Shown here: positions 47,965 through 57,281 of the stretch, in pieces | Position numbering within the stretch: the first letter of the stretch is position 1 | Layout: each line of letters starts with the position of its first letter | Made by a program: the position numbers and the translations under genes | The notes under the pieces: model-generated | Told to the model about the DNA's origin: nothing | What the model saw: the letters and a program-made list of their open reading frames with translations, nothing else | Database searches by the model: none | From: Balamuthia mandrillaris | Taxonomy: Eukaryota; Discosea; Longamoebia; Balamuthiidae | Direction of reading: 5' to 3' | Assembly (NCBI GenBank): GCA_031835245.1 | Contig: JAVKOQ010000328.1 | Span: 1 to 57,281, forward strand | Length of the DNA: 57,281 nucleotides

Positions 47965-48544
47965 CATTGCTGCCGCCTGCGCTGTCTTTGCGTCGGCTGC
48001 GACGTGCTGTGACTATTCCAACGCCAAAAGAAGAAGTGGAAGAGGAAGCAGTAAAAGAGGTTGCAGAAGGTGGCGAAGAGGCGGAAGACGCACCCTCGGC
48101 CTCTTTGTTGTTATTTCGTGGAGTAGTGGAGGATGCGCCGCTCTGTGGGGAAGGAGAAGCCGAAGAAGAAGTGGGCAAAGCAGGGACAGAAGAAGCAGTC
48201 ACAGAACTAGAAGCAGAAGGAGAGGAGGGAGTTGAAGTGGAAGAAGAAAGAGGAGAAGCGGGAGGAGAAGCAGTTATATCGGTGGTGCTCCCACCGCCAG
48301 AGAGGAGGCGTTTTCCGGTTCGGTTGAGGCTGGTGGTGGTCTTGAGCCACTGCGTGGTGGGAGAGGCGGTTTGGTAGGAGGCTTTGGCCCATGTGCTGGC
48401 AGTGGAAGGAGAAGAAGAGGAAGGAGACGAGGTTGGAGGGTGCTGAGCGTTACCGGCTGAGCCATTTTGTTGAACTGGTTCCTCGGTGGAGGTTCCATTG
48501 GAAGAGGAAGAAGAAGAAGAAGAAAAAGAAGGAGAGGAAGCCAT
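44343..48544 (-). CDS. Ras guanine nucleotide exchange factor (RasGEF_N + CDC25 domain)
   Basis: Predicted exons on the minus strand are 48544-47631, 47445-45965, 45883-45555, 45461-45288, 45206-45027, 44964-44848, 44787-44693 and 44613-44343, giving 1186 residues. Residues 1-~240 are Ser/Pro/Thr-rich low complexity. A helical region of unknown family lies at ~240-560. RasGEF_N covers ~780-910 (IRLTHEYCHGDLGFVKTF, then TTFQSFTTPQVLFEKLMQRF). The CDC25 catalytic domain covers ~930-1150: LAQHFCVVEFAIFRAIQ, NVRSLIQLFNKVSRWISSSI, NNFNASLAIISGINNAAVHR, NPPLLPYLGVYLTDLTFIEDG. It would load GTP onto a Ras-family GTPase at a membrane. The start at 48544 is the first ATG in frame. Intron 1 is a TTC repeat on the sense strand. 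Confidence 0.92.
47456..47617 (-). repeat. TTC-rich microsatellite in RasGEF intron 1
   Basis: It shows GAA, CAAGAA and CAGAAG units on the plus strand, so TTC-rich on the sense strand. It fills the 185-bp intron. Confidence 0.93.
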
Positions 48545-49235
48545 CCTCAAACAGGTCGCTACCAACGCGGTTCAGCTTTTGTAGACGTTACTTGTTCGTC
48601 TTTTTGCTTCCCCTTCCTCTCGTTATTGCGTGCCCTCATATAGTAGTCATCCGTTCAACTCCGGTTGCCTACAATTTTATTTTTTTCCTGTCCTCACACA
48701 ATCGCGTTCGACTCCGATCTCGGACATCTTTCTTTTTCATCTCATGCTCGAGGGGTGAGATCATTCTTATCGGTGATGAGTCGACAAAAAACCCGACATA
48801 AGGAAGGTAATATACAAAAACAATCAACCGGCGTAAATTTCGGTGGGTGGAGGTAGAAAACAGGCGATTAGAAAAAAAATATATTATGAAGTGAAGGTGT
48901 AAAGTTTGACAAGAGTGAAAGCAAAAAGCGCTTCTTTTTTTTTGTTGTGGTTGCTGTTCCTCCTTGCTTGTCGTACTCTCCGGTGTTTTTTTTTTTCTTC
49001 AACCCAACCTCTTCCCCCTTTTTTTTTTTCTTTGCACACCAACATAACCAACGCAGACAAACTATCCAGGAGACAGAGAGAGGGAAAAACAAACAAAAAG
49101 GTTTCTTACTTTCTCTCTTCTCTTTCACTTTCTTTCTTTCTCGACATTTCATTTTTGCGTGGTGGGTCTGACGTGTGGTTTATGTTGAAAAAAACAAACA
49201 GAACAACAGGAGCAAAGACTAAAGAAAAAAGCAAG
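48545..49235. promoter_or_regulatory. divergent intergenic region, RasGEF (-) and TBC RabGAP (+)
   Basis: No supported gene lies here. A GTCGAC site is at about 48781. The side towards the TBC gene is rich in homopolymer T and A runs. An open frame reaches back to 48906 in phase with the TBC gene, but it is low in complexity and unlike the family. Confidence 0.5.
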
Positions 49236-51129
49236 ATGTGGGTCTTCCTTAGGGTGTCCGCTTCGGAGCAACCCGGGTCGGGCTTCCAATGGTCCATGCT
49301 CAAGGAGAACCCTTTTTTCCGGTTGGAACACAAACAAGGAGAAGCGGAACGAAGCGCCGCCAACAATAACAACAAACTGGAGGAGGCCGCCTCCCCGCTG
49401 CACCTCTTCCGGTTCCGCATTTTGCTGCGTCAGGACTCGCGTCACAAACAGCTACCACCGCAACAACCACATTCACAACCACCACCACCACCGCAACGAA
49501 AAGTTATGAGCAAGCTGTTTCGGTTGTCTTCTTCTCACCATCCAAACGAAAACGAAAAGGAGAGAGAAGAGAAACAACAAACGAAGAAGCGACAGAACGA
49601 GCCTTCGCAGCCACAGCAACAGCAAAAGCAACAAGAGCACGTGTTGGTGGTGGCTCAGGCCAAAGGCCTGGAGGCGATAGAGCAGCATTGGAAGTGGCTG
49701 GAGAGCAACTTGGTGGTGGCCTGCTCTTTCTTCAACCGTTCGGTGGCAGTGGAGGAGAACGAGCTTTGGAGCTTCTTAGAGTTGAAGCTCCAAACGATGG
49801 CGCTTGGCTCTTCTGCTTCTTCCATTGAAGAGGAGGAAGAAAGAGATCAACAGCAAAAGAAAGAAAAAGAAGAACCCAAAGAAGGACAACAACAAGCAGC
49901 AGAGAACGGCGCAAACGAAAAAGAGGACCACACAGAAAGCAAAGGAGCAAATGCGCAGAAGACGCAAGATGAGGTGAAAGTAAGCAATTCTACCACAGCC
50001 GTTTACAATAGAACCTCCTCTGCTACTTCTTTGTCCACATTTGCTCCTCCACCGCCTCCTCCACCGCCACCGCCTCCTCATTTTGTGACATCAACAAAAG
50101 AAAGACTGCAACAACAAAAAAGAGGATCACAACCCTCATTCAAACAACGACCCCTTTTACGGATTTCTGCTGAGCTGACCGGCCTCAAAGCTAAGGTCTA
50201 CAACAGGAACACTTCTTCGCAACCCACACCCTCTTCTACTTCCGCATCAACTTCTTGCTCTTGTTCTTCCGTTCCTTGTTCTTGTTCTTCTTCGTCTTCA
50301 ATTTCATCTTCTTCTTTACCATCACTTGCCATTCCTTCGGAAGAAGATCAATCCTCGGAATCCTCATTCACCATATCAGCGTCCTTCTCAAAACTCTCTG
50401 CAACGCTGCAAAAGAGAAGGCAACGCACCAAGTCCATCGATGAACGTACTTTCAACAACAACGCAAATTTTACTGATGAAAGACCCCTCACTGCTCGTTC
50501 GATGCGTGTCAACAGAAAATACAGCTGCGCTCCTTCGATGTCATCATCTTCTGCTTCTGCTTCGCCTTGTTCTTCTTTCGACGGTGAAACTGCCAAAGCG
50601 AATGGCGAGATGAACAACAGAAAGATCAAACGAAGTGGCACAGCCAGCTTTCGGTTGAGGAGTTATGTCCCTTCTTCATCTGTTACTTCTGCTGAGGAAC
50701 AGCGAAGAGAGAAACAAAAAAGACGACAAGAGGAAGAACACACATGGAATAGACACTTTGCTGATACTTGTGAAGAGCCGCATCTTCTAGGTATAGGGTG
50801 TTATCCTTGTCATTTCTTTTGCACTTCTTGTAACAATATTTTTATGCTCCGTACAGTTTATCGTTGCACAATGCAAACGCGAAACGTGCAGCGCAAAGGG
50901 CGAATGTTCGTGTCGCAGAATCATTTATGCTTTCACAGCGGGAAATTCGGCTTTACCAAGGTCATAGTGCCTTGGAAGGAGATCTGTTCTCTATCGCGTG
51001 TACCTCCGCAAGATCCACATCCCAACTCACCTGCCATTTGTCTTACCAATACCGCCAATGAACACGAGGTCTCTCTCTTTCGACTTTCTCTTCCCTTTCC
51101 TTGTATTCGTACTGATTTTCTTGCTCTCT

Positions 51130-51161
<32 letters not shown>

Positions 51162-54100
51162 CTCTCTCTCTCTCTTCCAAATCAGTTAATATTCTTTGAC
51201 TTTAATCACAAATGGGAGAAAGCTAAAGATCTGTTGTGGCTTCTATGGTGTATGGCGATGGATCAGCTCGTGCAAGAAATCCATCGCCCAATGATTGTTT
51301 CCATCTACACCCCTCCTCCTGTTCGTCGTCGTCGCGTTCTCTCTAGCAATCCCTCTTCTCTTGATTCTTCTCCATATTCCTCCTCTTCCTCTCTTCCTGA
51401 TTATGACTGTAACATTGGTGACGATTCTTCTTGGGTTCATCTACCCTCCTCTTCCTCGTCTTCTTCTGTGTTGCCTGCATCTTCATCTTTTTCCTCATCT
51501 GTTTCTTCTTCATTCTCGACTTCGTCTACTTCTGCATCTGTTACTTCGCTATCATCAATAGCAACCGATATGATGGAGAGTGGAGATATGGATGAATGGC
51601 AGTTTGTTGCCACATTTCTTACGAAAAAAGAACTGAAGGCTATGATTCGAAATAGAAAGTTTAGGCGAATCTTTCGTTTTCCAAGTCATGAATCTTTGCT
51701 TGGCGGTTCGCTCTCTTCTCTCTTTTCTTGTTTTCTCACTCTGACTCTCTTCTCTCTCTCATTGTTCTTCCTCTTTAAGACTTTGCATGTCATTTGTGGA
51801 TGGCATCTCTTTACAACGAAGGCCGTTTGTACATAAGCACCAACTATGCCAGTTTTCATCTTTCCTTTGCTCCTTCTTCCGAATCCAAGGCAAACAACCA
51901 CAAAACAGAGGATCGTAAATCTTCATGTGGCCCTCCTGCTTCTTCGAGACCCACTTGTGAAGTGTTCACTGTGATTATCGCGTTTGCGGATGTGTTGCAA
52001 GTTTCTCGTGCTGACACCAACTTGATAGAAGTGGATACCATGAGTAACAAAGTACCGATTCTCTCTTCTTGTATTCCTTTTACTTCTCTATGATTCTATC
52101 TTCTATGTTCTTCTCCCTTGGTTGCACAACAAGCATTTTTTCTTCTTTAATTTCTGATCTTCCGTTTGAGTACTTAACATTAACGTTTTTCTTCTCGTTT
52201 ATAAAGTACGTCTTCTCTTTCAAAGTGCAACAGAGCCAAGTCTTCAACTTGCTCTACCAACAATGGATCTCCAAGAACCCAGAGGCTGCCACGGGAAAAG
52301 GAGCCATACTTCTCCAACAAAAACAAAACAACTCGAATGCTGACACCAACAAAGCCCAACAAGAACAAAAGGAACAAGAGTCTCCACAAACACAAGTTCT
52401 TGGAGGCAGAACAGACTTTATTGGCATTGATGCTTCTCTTCTTGCCGACCCCTCACATTTCTCTGCGGATTATATTAAGAAAGCGGAAGAGCAGACAAAA
52501 TATTGGGAGGCTTATATACGGAGACATGGGTGGGGATCTGAAGTTATCAAGACGACTCGGTTACATTCGTTGATCAAAGAAGGCATCCCTGATATTCTTC
52601 GAGGTTTGTTGTTTTTTTTTTTTTCTTGCTTCCTATGTCGATCCATTATTTATTGCCATTATTTATTTTTTTCAAAAGGAACCATGTGGCAAGTACTTCT
52701 AGGATCCATTTATACGTTGAACATAAAGCCCGGCTATTATCAGGCTATATTGCAAGCACACTCCAGCAGGGTTAGCAGAGCTACGAAAGAAATCGATACG
52801 GTACTCGCTTTCACTGCTTCTATTGTCTCTTTTCTTTGTTCTCTGCTCATTCTCTCTCTTTCTCTTCTCTGGACATTGTAGGATATCAAGAGAAGCTTTC
52901 CGGAGCATCCTTATTACCAAACTGAGGCTGGCTGCGAGGCCCTGCGTAATGTTCTAGTGGCGTATTCGTGGAGAAATCCCAATATAGGTTACTGCCAATC
53001 GATGGTTTGTCTTGTTCTTTTGCTTGGTCTTGTTCTTCTGCTTCTTGCACATCGTCTTGCTATGTTTGAATACAAACTTGTCCTTCCTATAACACAGAAT
53101 ATCATTTGTGCTGTGTTATTGCTGTACATGAGCGAAGAGGAAGCATTCTGGACGTTGGTGGTTATTTGCGAAGAGCTCTTTCCTCACCATTTCACCAAAG
53201 GTACATATCCTTTTCTTCTCTGCACTCTGGTTTCTTCACTAATTAAAACAACGTAAAGACATGACGGCATCTATAGCCGACCAGCGAGTTTTAGAGGATT
53301 TGGTGGAGGAGTACTTCCCACTGATGAATACTCATATGGGTCACATTGGCTTGCCTTTGGCTTTAATCAGTTTTCCTTGGTTCATGTGTTTATTCATTGG
53401 CTATACCCCTCTCGAGGTATGTTTCTTAATCTCTCTTTCTTCTCCTATGCTTCCTCCTTCCTTTTCTATATTTTTCTTGTTAAACATGTTCTCATTTTAA
53501 CAACATACAAAGACCACATTGCGGGTGTTGGACATATTCTGTTTAGAAGGCAAAGCGTTTTTGTTCAAAGTGTCTTTGGCGATTCTAAAGTTGAATGAAA
53601 TCACCATTCTGGGAGACGGTGATGGTCTGCGGTTGGTCTCCAAGCTTAAGCGAGTTCAAGTCAAGTTTGAAGATGTGTTAAAGGTCTGTTCTCTTTCTCT
53701 CTCATTTGTCTTGTGACCTGGTTTCTTAATATCATGCTTCTCATTTACTGTTTTTTCTTTCTTCCTTGTGTTTTGTTTCTTCCTTCTTCTACATTCTTCA
53801 GAGCGCAGAGAACGATTTCATGAGCGCAACTCCCGAAAAGATAGAAGAGATGTACAATTATCACAAGTATCAAGTGCTCAGAGAAATGGAAGAACAGAAC
53901 ATTTTCTCTCCGGAGCTTGCCTTTCCTGAAGATCCTGTCACTGAGATCCAGAACGACGCGTCGACAAACGCTCTGAGCAGAAGCGAACCAACTCTACGAA
54001 CAGCTTCCTTCGACACTGCTAATGAATCTGGAGATGACGAAGAGCAAATGCTAGCATCATCTCCTTCTCTTTTAAGTCAAAGTCTCCCCAATATTCTGTC

Positions 54101-55529
54101 TTCACCTCTTTTACGTTCACAACAAAGTCAAGAAGCAGTGGAGAGCGAAGATGAAGAGAAAGCAAAAGTAAACAACGAAACCGATACAACAACTTCTCCT
54201 TACTCCGCTTTGCACAAACCAGCAAAACCTTCCAAACTTTTCGTGTCTCAAACGACGCCACGAAAGAAGAGAAAAGACAGCGCACGAAGAAAACATCGGC
54301 CAACCGAACTTGACTTTGGAATGGAAGAACAAGAAATGAGCGAGCAGGTACAGGAACCAGAACAAGCTTCAGTTTCTTCTGGAGAAGAAACTGAAAAAGA
54401 AAAAGAGACTGACAAGAACTCAGAAAGCGAAGAAGAGATGGAAGATGAAGCAATACAGGAGCAACGTCAAAGAAGATCAATGGAGATTGCTCAACTGAAG
54501 GCTAGCTTAGACGAGCCTTCTTCCTCACAACAAGAACTTCCCATCAACAACGACATCCCTGAACATCTTAAACGAAAGCTACAGCGAAGAAGGAACTCTT
54601 CTGTTCTTCGAAGAGCAACTTTGGTGGGTCCAGGCAGTCCTCAATTGGATCGTCAACATCATTACCAACACTATCGCTTCGTTCCCGTCACTGCTCCTGC
54701 TCCTTCGTCAGACAGCAACAGTAGTAATCGTATTCTTGATGTGCTGACGTTGTGCTCTCAACATCCAACGTTGTCGAGAAGCCACACTTCCATTTCACTC
54801 GCTAGGAGGCGTTCAGTCAAGTCAGAGGACGACATAACAGGAAAGAATGCTAATAAAGAAACAAGTATCCGAGATGACAAACAAAAATGCCAGGAAGCAA
54901 CGGAAGGAGCAGAAACAGCGCATCAAAACGAGAGGAGAGCTGCTGAAGGGTATCAACACCGACGAAAGCTTTCATGGGGAGACGGACTTGTCCAAGAACA
55001 AACGTATCAACAAGACAGAGCAGTCGATGAGGAAGCCCAAGCCAAACAAGTGGACCACGTTCATCGTTTCTTGCTCCACCGAACAAGAAGCTCCGCTCAC
55101 CTTCTCTCTCCTACGTCTCCCGCTTTCTCCCCCTCTTCCCCCTCTTCAACTTCGCCTTCTTTCTCTTCTTCTCCATCTCCGGTTTCTGCCAACAACCCCA
55201 ACGACAGTTCGTTGGTTGGCCATCCCTCACGGCTGCTCAAAGACGCAACCAACAACGGCAACGTATCGCCCGCTCTCTCTCCTTTCCTTTCCCACCACCA
55301 ACCCAACGTGTTGGGGAGAGGGCACCACCGACGAAGGAGTAGCATTGTTGTCATGGAACTGTACAGCGGCAGCTCCACCGCCACCACCGCAGAAACCGCG
55401 GAAGAGAAGACAAGCGCGGCAGGGGAGACAAGAGCAACAGAAGGGGATAAAGTTCCTTCGCTTCTGGTGCTTCCGCCGTCAGTCATGACGATTGAAGAAG
55501 AAGAAGCAGCAGAGAAACATGAGGAATAA
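49236..55529 (+). CDS. double-GRAM TBC-domain Rab GTPase-activating protein (TBC1D8/TBC1D9-like)
   Basis: Predicted exons are 49236-50790, 50857-51068, 51186-51705, 51780-52051, 52207-52603, 52679-52800, 52882-53004, 53098-53200, 53259-53416, 53513-53683 and 53802-55529, giving 1786 residues. The start MWVFLRV matches the MWV opening of TBC1D9, which fixes the initiator. GRAM 1 (~520-610) contains [20 protein letters not shown] and GRAM 2 (~760-850) [21 protein letters not shown]. The TBC domain (~980-1250) contains [17 protein letters not shown], the arginine finger in [12 protein letters not shown], the glutamine finger in [12 protein letters not shown] and the block [17 protein letters not shown]. 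Both catalytic fingers are present, so it should stimulate Rab GTP hydrolysis; GRAM domains bind lipids. Long Ser-, Gln- and Pro-rich linkers and a ~570-residue tail make it larger than the animal proteins. Confidence 0.93.
51121..51176 (+). repeat. (TC)n microsatellite in TBC RabGAP intron 2
   Basis: It has TC units with CTCTCTC interruptions, pyrimidine-only on the sense strand, between the GRAM 1 exon and the next exon. Confidence 0.93.
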
Positions 55530-56134
55530 CAAGGTAATGCTGGTAATGCTGTAAACAATTGCGATGGAAAAAAAAAACTTTGTATAAAAAAGAATAAAAT
55601 AAAAATAAAATGTAACTACTCTCTTGTCCTCGCTCCTATCTTCTCTCAAGTCCTCTCTCCTCTACTGTCCCCTCTCCTCTCCCCAGTACGTCGACACGTC
55701 GACACTTATCATTATAAATGGAAAATTTTAATTTAAAAATAATCAGCAGAATAAATTTATTTGTTTCACAAAAAAAAATAATAAAAAAATATTATTATAT
55801 TCGTATAGTGCGGGGCGGTGCGGAGTGGATCAAGAAGGAGGAAAGAGAGAAGGCTTCTCTTGGTCTTGTGAACCGCACCCGCTGTCGTGCCTTTCGTTTT
55901 AAAGAAACAAACCAAAAAAAACGAAGAAGCGGAAAGCTCCACCGTTACTCGAAAAAGTGTAACACTTAGGTTTCATTGATTACTTCCTTCTTCTTATTTT
56001 TTTTTTTTTTTTGGGTGTTTTGTTTGTCTGATTTGTTGTGCCACTCTCTCTAAACTTTTTTTTTTGTGTGTGACAAACGCAGGAAGGAAGGGCGGCGTTG
56101 GTTGGACTTTGAATTTTTTTTTTTGGAAAAAAAA
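55530..56134. other. intergenic region with paired GTCGAC sites
   Basis: An A-rich 3' flank with AATAAA-like words (55590-55610) follows the TBC stop. Two GTCGAC sites lie at about 55689 and 55696 (CGTCGACACGTCGACAC). T- and A-runs directly precede the start at 56135. No gene is supported. Confidence 0.5.
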
Positions 56135-57187
56135 ATGGAGGACGAGTTTGACCACCACCTTGGATTTGGGGGAGGACTCTTTGGGCATTGGGCGGTGCAC
56201 TGTGTGGCGTTGGCCATGGCCCTGTTGGCCGTTCTTCCTTTCGTCAACGCCGCTGTCGGGGCTCTGTTGGTGGCGGCTGCCGTTCCGGCTGCCTTTCGGC
56301 TGATCTCCCGGTGGAACGACAAGAGGAGAGGACGAGAGGCGGCAAGAAGCCAACGAGAAAGAGGAGAAGCAGGGGCGAACAAGGCGAAGGAGCCGCAGAC
56401 GAGGGAGGAAGCTGTCGCACCGGAGAAGCTGAAGCAGAAAGAGGAGGATGAAGAGAAGGAAAGAAAACAAGAAATAGAAGGAGAGGAGAGGATGAGGAAA
56501 CAAGCAGCGGAGGAGGAGGAGGAGGAAAAAAAGCGAAAAGAAGAAGAGGAGGAAAGGAAGAGGCTAGAAGAGGAGGAGCAGCGAAAGCAAGAAGAGACAA
56601 AGCGGATCGAAGACGCAAAGAGATTGGAAGAAGAGAGGAGGAGAAAAGAAGAGGAAGAGAGAGAAAGACTAAAAGAAGAAGAGAGCAAGAGGAAAGCAGA
56701 AGAGGAAGCCCAAATAAGGAAGGAAGAAGAGGAACAAAAAAGAATTAAAGAAGAAGATGAAGAACGGAAGAGACAAGAAGAGGAGGAACGAAAGAGACAA
56801 GAGGAAGAGCGAAAGCGAATCGAAGAGGAGGAAGAACTCAAGAGGAAAGAAGAAAAATTAAGGGCTGAAGAGGAAGAAAGAAAGAGAAAAGAGGAAGAAG
56901 AAAGGCTACAGGCTGAAGAGGCGGAAAGAAAGCGAAAGGAGGAGGAGGAAGAAGAGGAACGGCGGAGGAAAGATGAAGAGGAACGAAAGAGAAGGGAAGA
57001 AGAACGAAACCGACTTGAGGAAGAGGAAAGAAAGCGAAAAGAGGAAGAGGAACGAAAACGTCTTGAGGAAGAGGAAAAAAAGCGAAAGGAGGAAGAAGAA
57101 AGAATACGCCTTGAAGAAGAGGAGAGAAAACGAAAGGAGGAAGAAGAGGAGACGGCGTCTGGTGCCTCACCTGCCTGCTGCATCTGA
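56135..57187 (+). CDS. membrane-anchored charged single-helix (Glu/Lys/Arg-rich) protein
   Basis: This is a single-exon ORF of 350 residues. Residues ~15-60 are hydrophobic (HCVALAMALLAVLPFV, then AVGALLVAAAVPAAF), enough for two membrane helices or a hairpin. From ~105 to ~338 nearly every residue is Glu, Lys or Arg with scattered Leu/Ala, in E3-4/K-R3-4 alternation typical of stable single alpha helices rather than true coiled coils. The end TASGASPACCI has two Cys that could be lipid-modified. A membrane-bound rigid spacer is inferred; no family assignment is possible. From 57151 the codons are the antisense of a PPR motif, so the last ~11 residues may be accidental, or a donor site may remove them. 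The start directly follows oligo(A). Confidence 0.6.
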   Translation: MEDEFDHHLGFGGGLFGHWAVHCVALAMALLAVLPFVNAAVGALLVAAAVPAAFRLISRWNDKRRGREAARSQRERGEAGANKAKEPQTREEAVAPEKLKQKEEDEEKERKQEIEGEERMRKQAAEEEEEEKKRKEEEEERKRLEEEEQRKQEETKRIEDAKRLEEERRRKEEEERERLKEEESKRKAEEEAQIRKEEEEQKRIKEEDEERKRQEEEERKRQEEERKRIEEEEELKRKEEKLRAEEEERKRKEEEERLQAEEAERKRKEEEEEEERRRKDEEERKRREEERNRLEEEERKRKEEEERKRLEEEEKKRKEEEERIRLEEEERKRKEEEEETASGASPACCI

Positions 57188-57281
57188 TGAAACAGTGTCA
57201 GGGCCTTCTTTCCCTCTCCAAAATTTGTTTCTGCTGTAATCATTGAGTTCCACGTCACTATATTCCGTTCCTTTATCTGCT
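57151..57281 (-). CDS. pentatricopeptide repeat (PPR) motif, partial, entering from the right edge
   Basis: Read on the minus strand from the edge, the frame gives QIKERNIVTWNSMITA, then FGEGKKALTLFHQMQQAGEAPDAV. This is nearly one full 35-residue PPR of the plant PLS/DYW style (RNIVTWNSMI...ALxLFxxMQxAGxxPDxV). PPR proteins bind organellar RNA for editing, cleavage or stability. The similarity stops at 57151, where the antisense of the Glu/Lys-rich gene begins. A GT at 57153-57152 could be a splice donor. Whether it is a 3' exon, an internal exon or a fragment cannot be decided inside this window. Confidence 0.6.

Noticed and set aside
48906-49235. In-frame N-terminal extension of the TBC RabGAP back to 48906
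   Set aside because: It is low-complexity Phe/Ser/Lys sequence with no ATG context, and TBC1D9-family proteins begin MWV as at 49236.
56050-57150. Continuous minus-strand Ser/Arg/Phe-rich ORF joined to the PPR motif
   Set aside because: Below 57151 it is simply the antisense of the Glu/Lys/Arg-rich gene; only the part from 57151 up resembles PPR.

Overview
The window is nuclear DNA of a free-living protist. Genes are split by many short GT-AG introns (about 50-120 bp, longer where a microsatellite sits inside). They are packed tightly on both strands, and the gene content is plainly eukaryotic: a nuclear-pore scaffold, GPI-anchor synthesis, TBC and RasGEF regulators, PHD fingers. Dilute (DIL) domain proteins, an F-box protein with 27-residue ankyrin-like repeats (HLEVLQWA...GCPW), a RasGEF and a plant-like PPR motif together suggest an amoebozoan. 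That placement is inference; no rRNA or other marker gene is present. I saw no tRNA, rRNA, CRISPR array, viral element or recognisable transposon.

Layout. 1-21,900: a DIL coiled-coil protein cut by the left edge (+), a GATD1-like DJ-1/PfpI protein (+), an intact F-box/ankyrin protein (+), NUP188 with 21 exons (+), a second DIL protein with an N-terminal C2 domain (-), and a decayed F-box/ankyrin pseudogene (+). 21,900-33,200: a DUF599 membrane protein (-), an Sds3-like Sin3/HDAC subunit (+), an SLC17-type transporter (+) and a double-PHD, SPOC protein with a TASOR-like tail (+). 33,200-42,000: a secreted ADAM-like metalloprotease (-), a D123-like ATP-grasp gene in two tandem copies of which one has lost its core (-, -), and a PP2C phosphatase (-). 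42,000-57,281: PIG-W/GWT1 (+), a RasGEF (-), a double-GRAM TBC RabGAP (+), a membrane-anchored charged single-helix protein (+), and a PPR motif entering from the right edge (-).

The genes do not form one pathway. Two loose themes are visible. Sds3 and the PHD/SPOC/TASOR-like protein are both chromatin repressors by family and lie 3.6 kb apart. The DIL proteins, RasGEF and TBC-GAP belong to membrane-traffic and small-GTPase control. The D123 pair, the two DIL genes and the two F-box/ankyrin copies show local duplication followed by decay.

Exon limits were worked out by hand from reading-frame phase and family similarity. Most multi-exon models sum to a whole number of codons, but single junctions could be off by a base or two. 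Simple repeats are abundant inside introns, and the pyrimidine-rich strand is almost always the sense strand.
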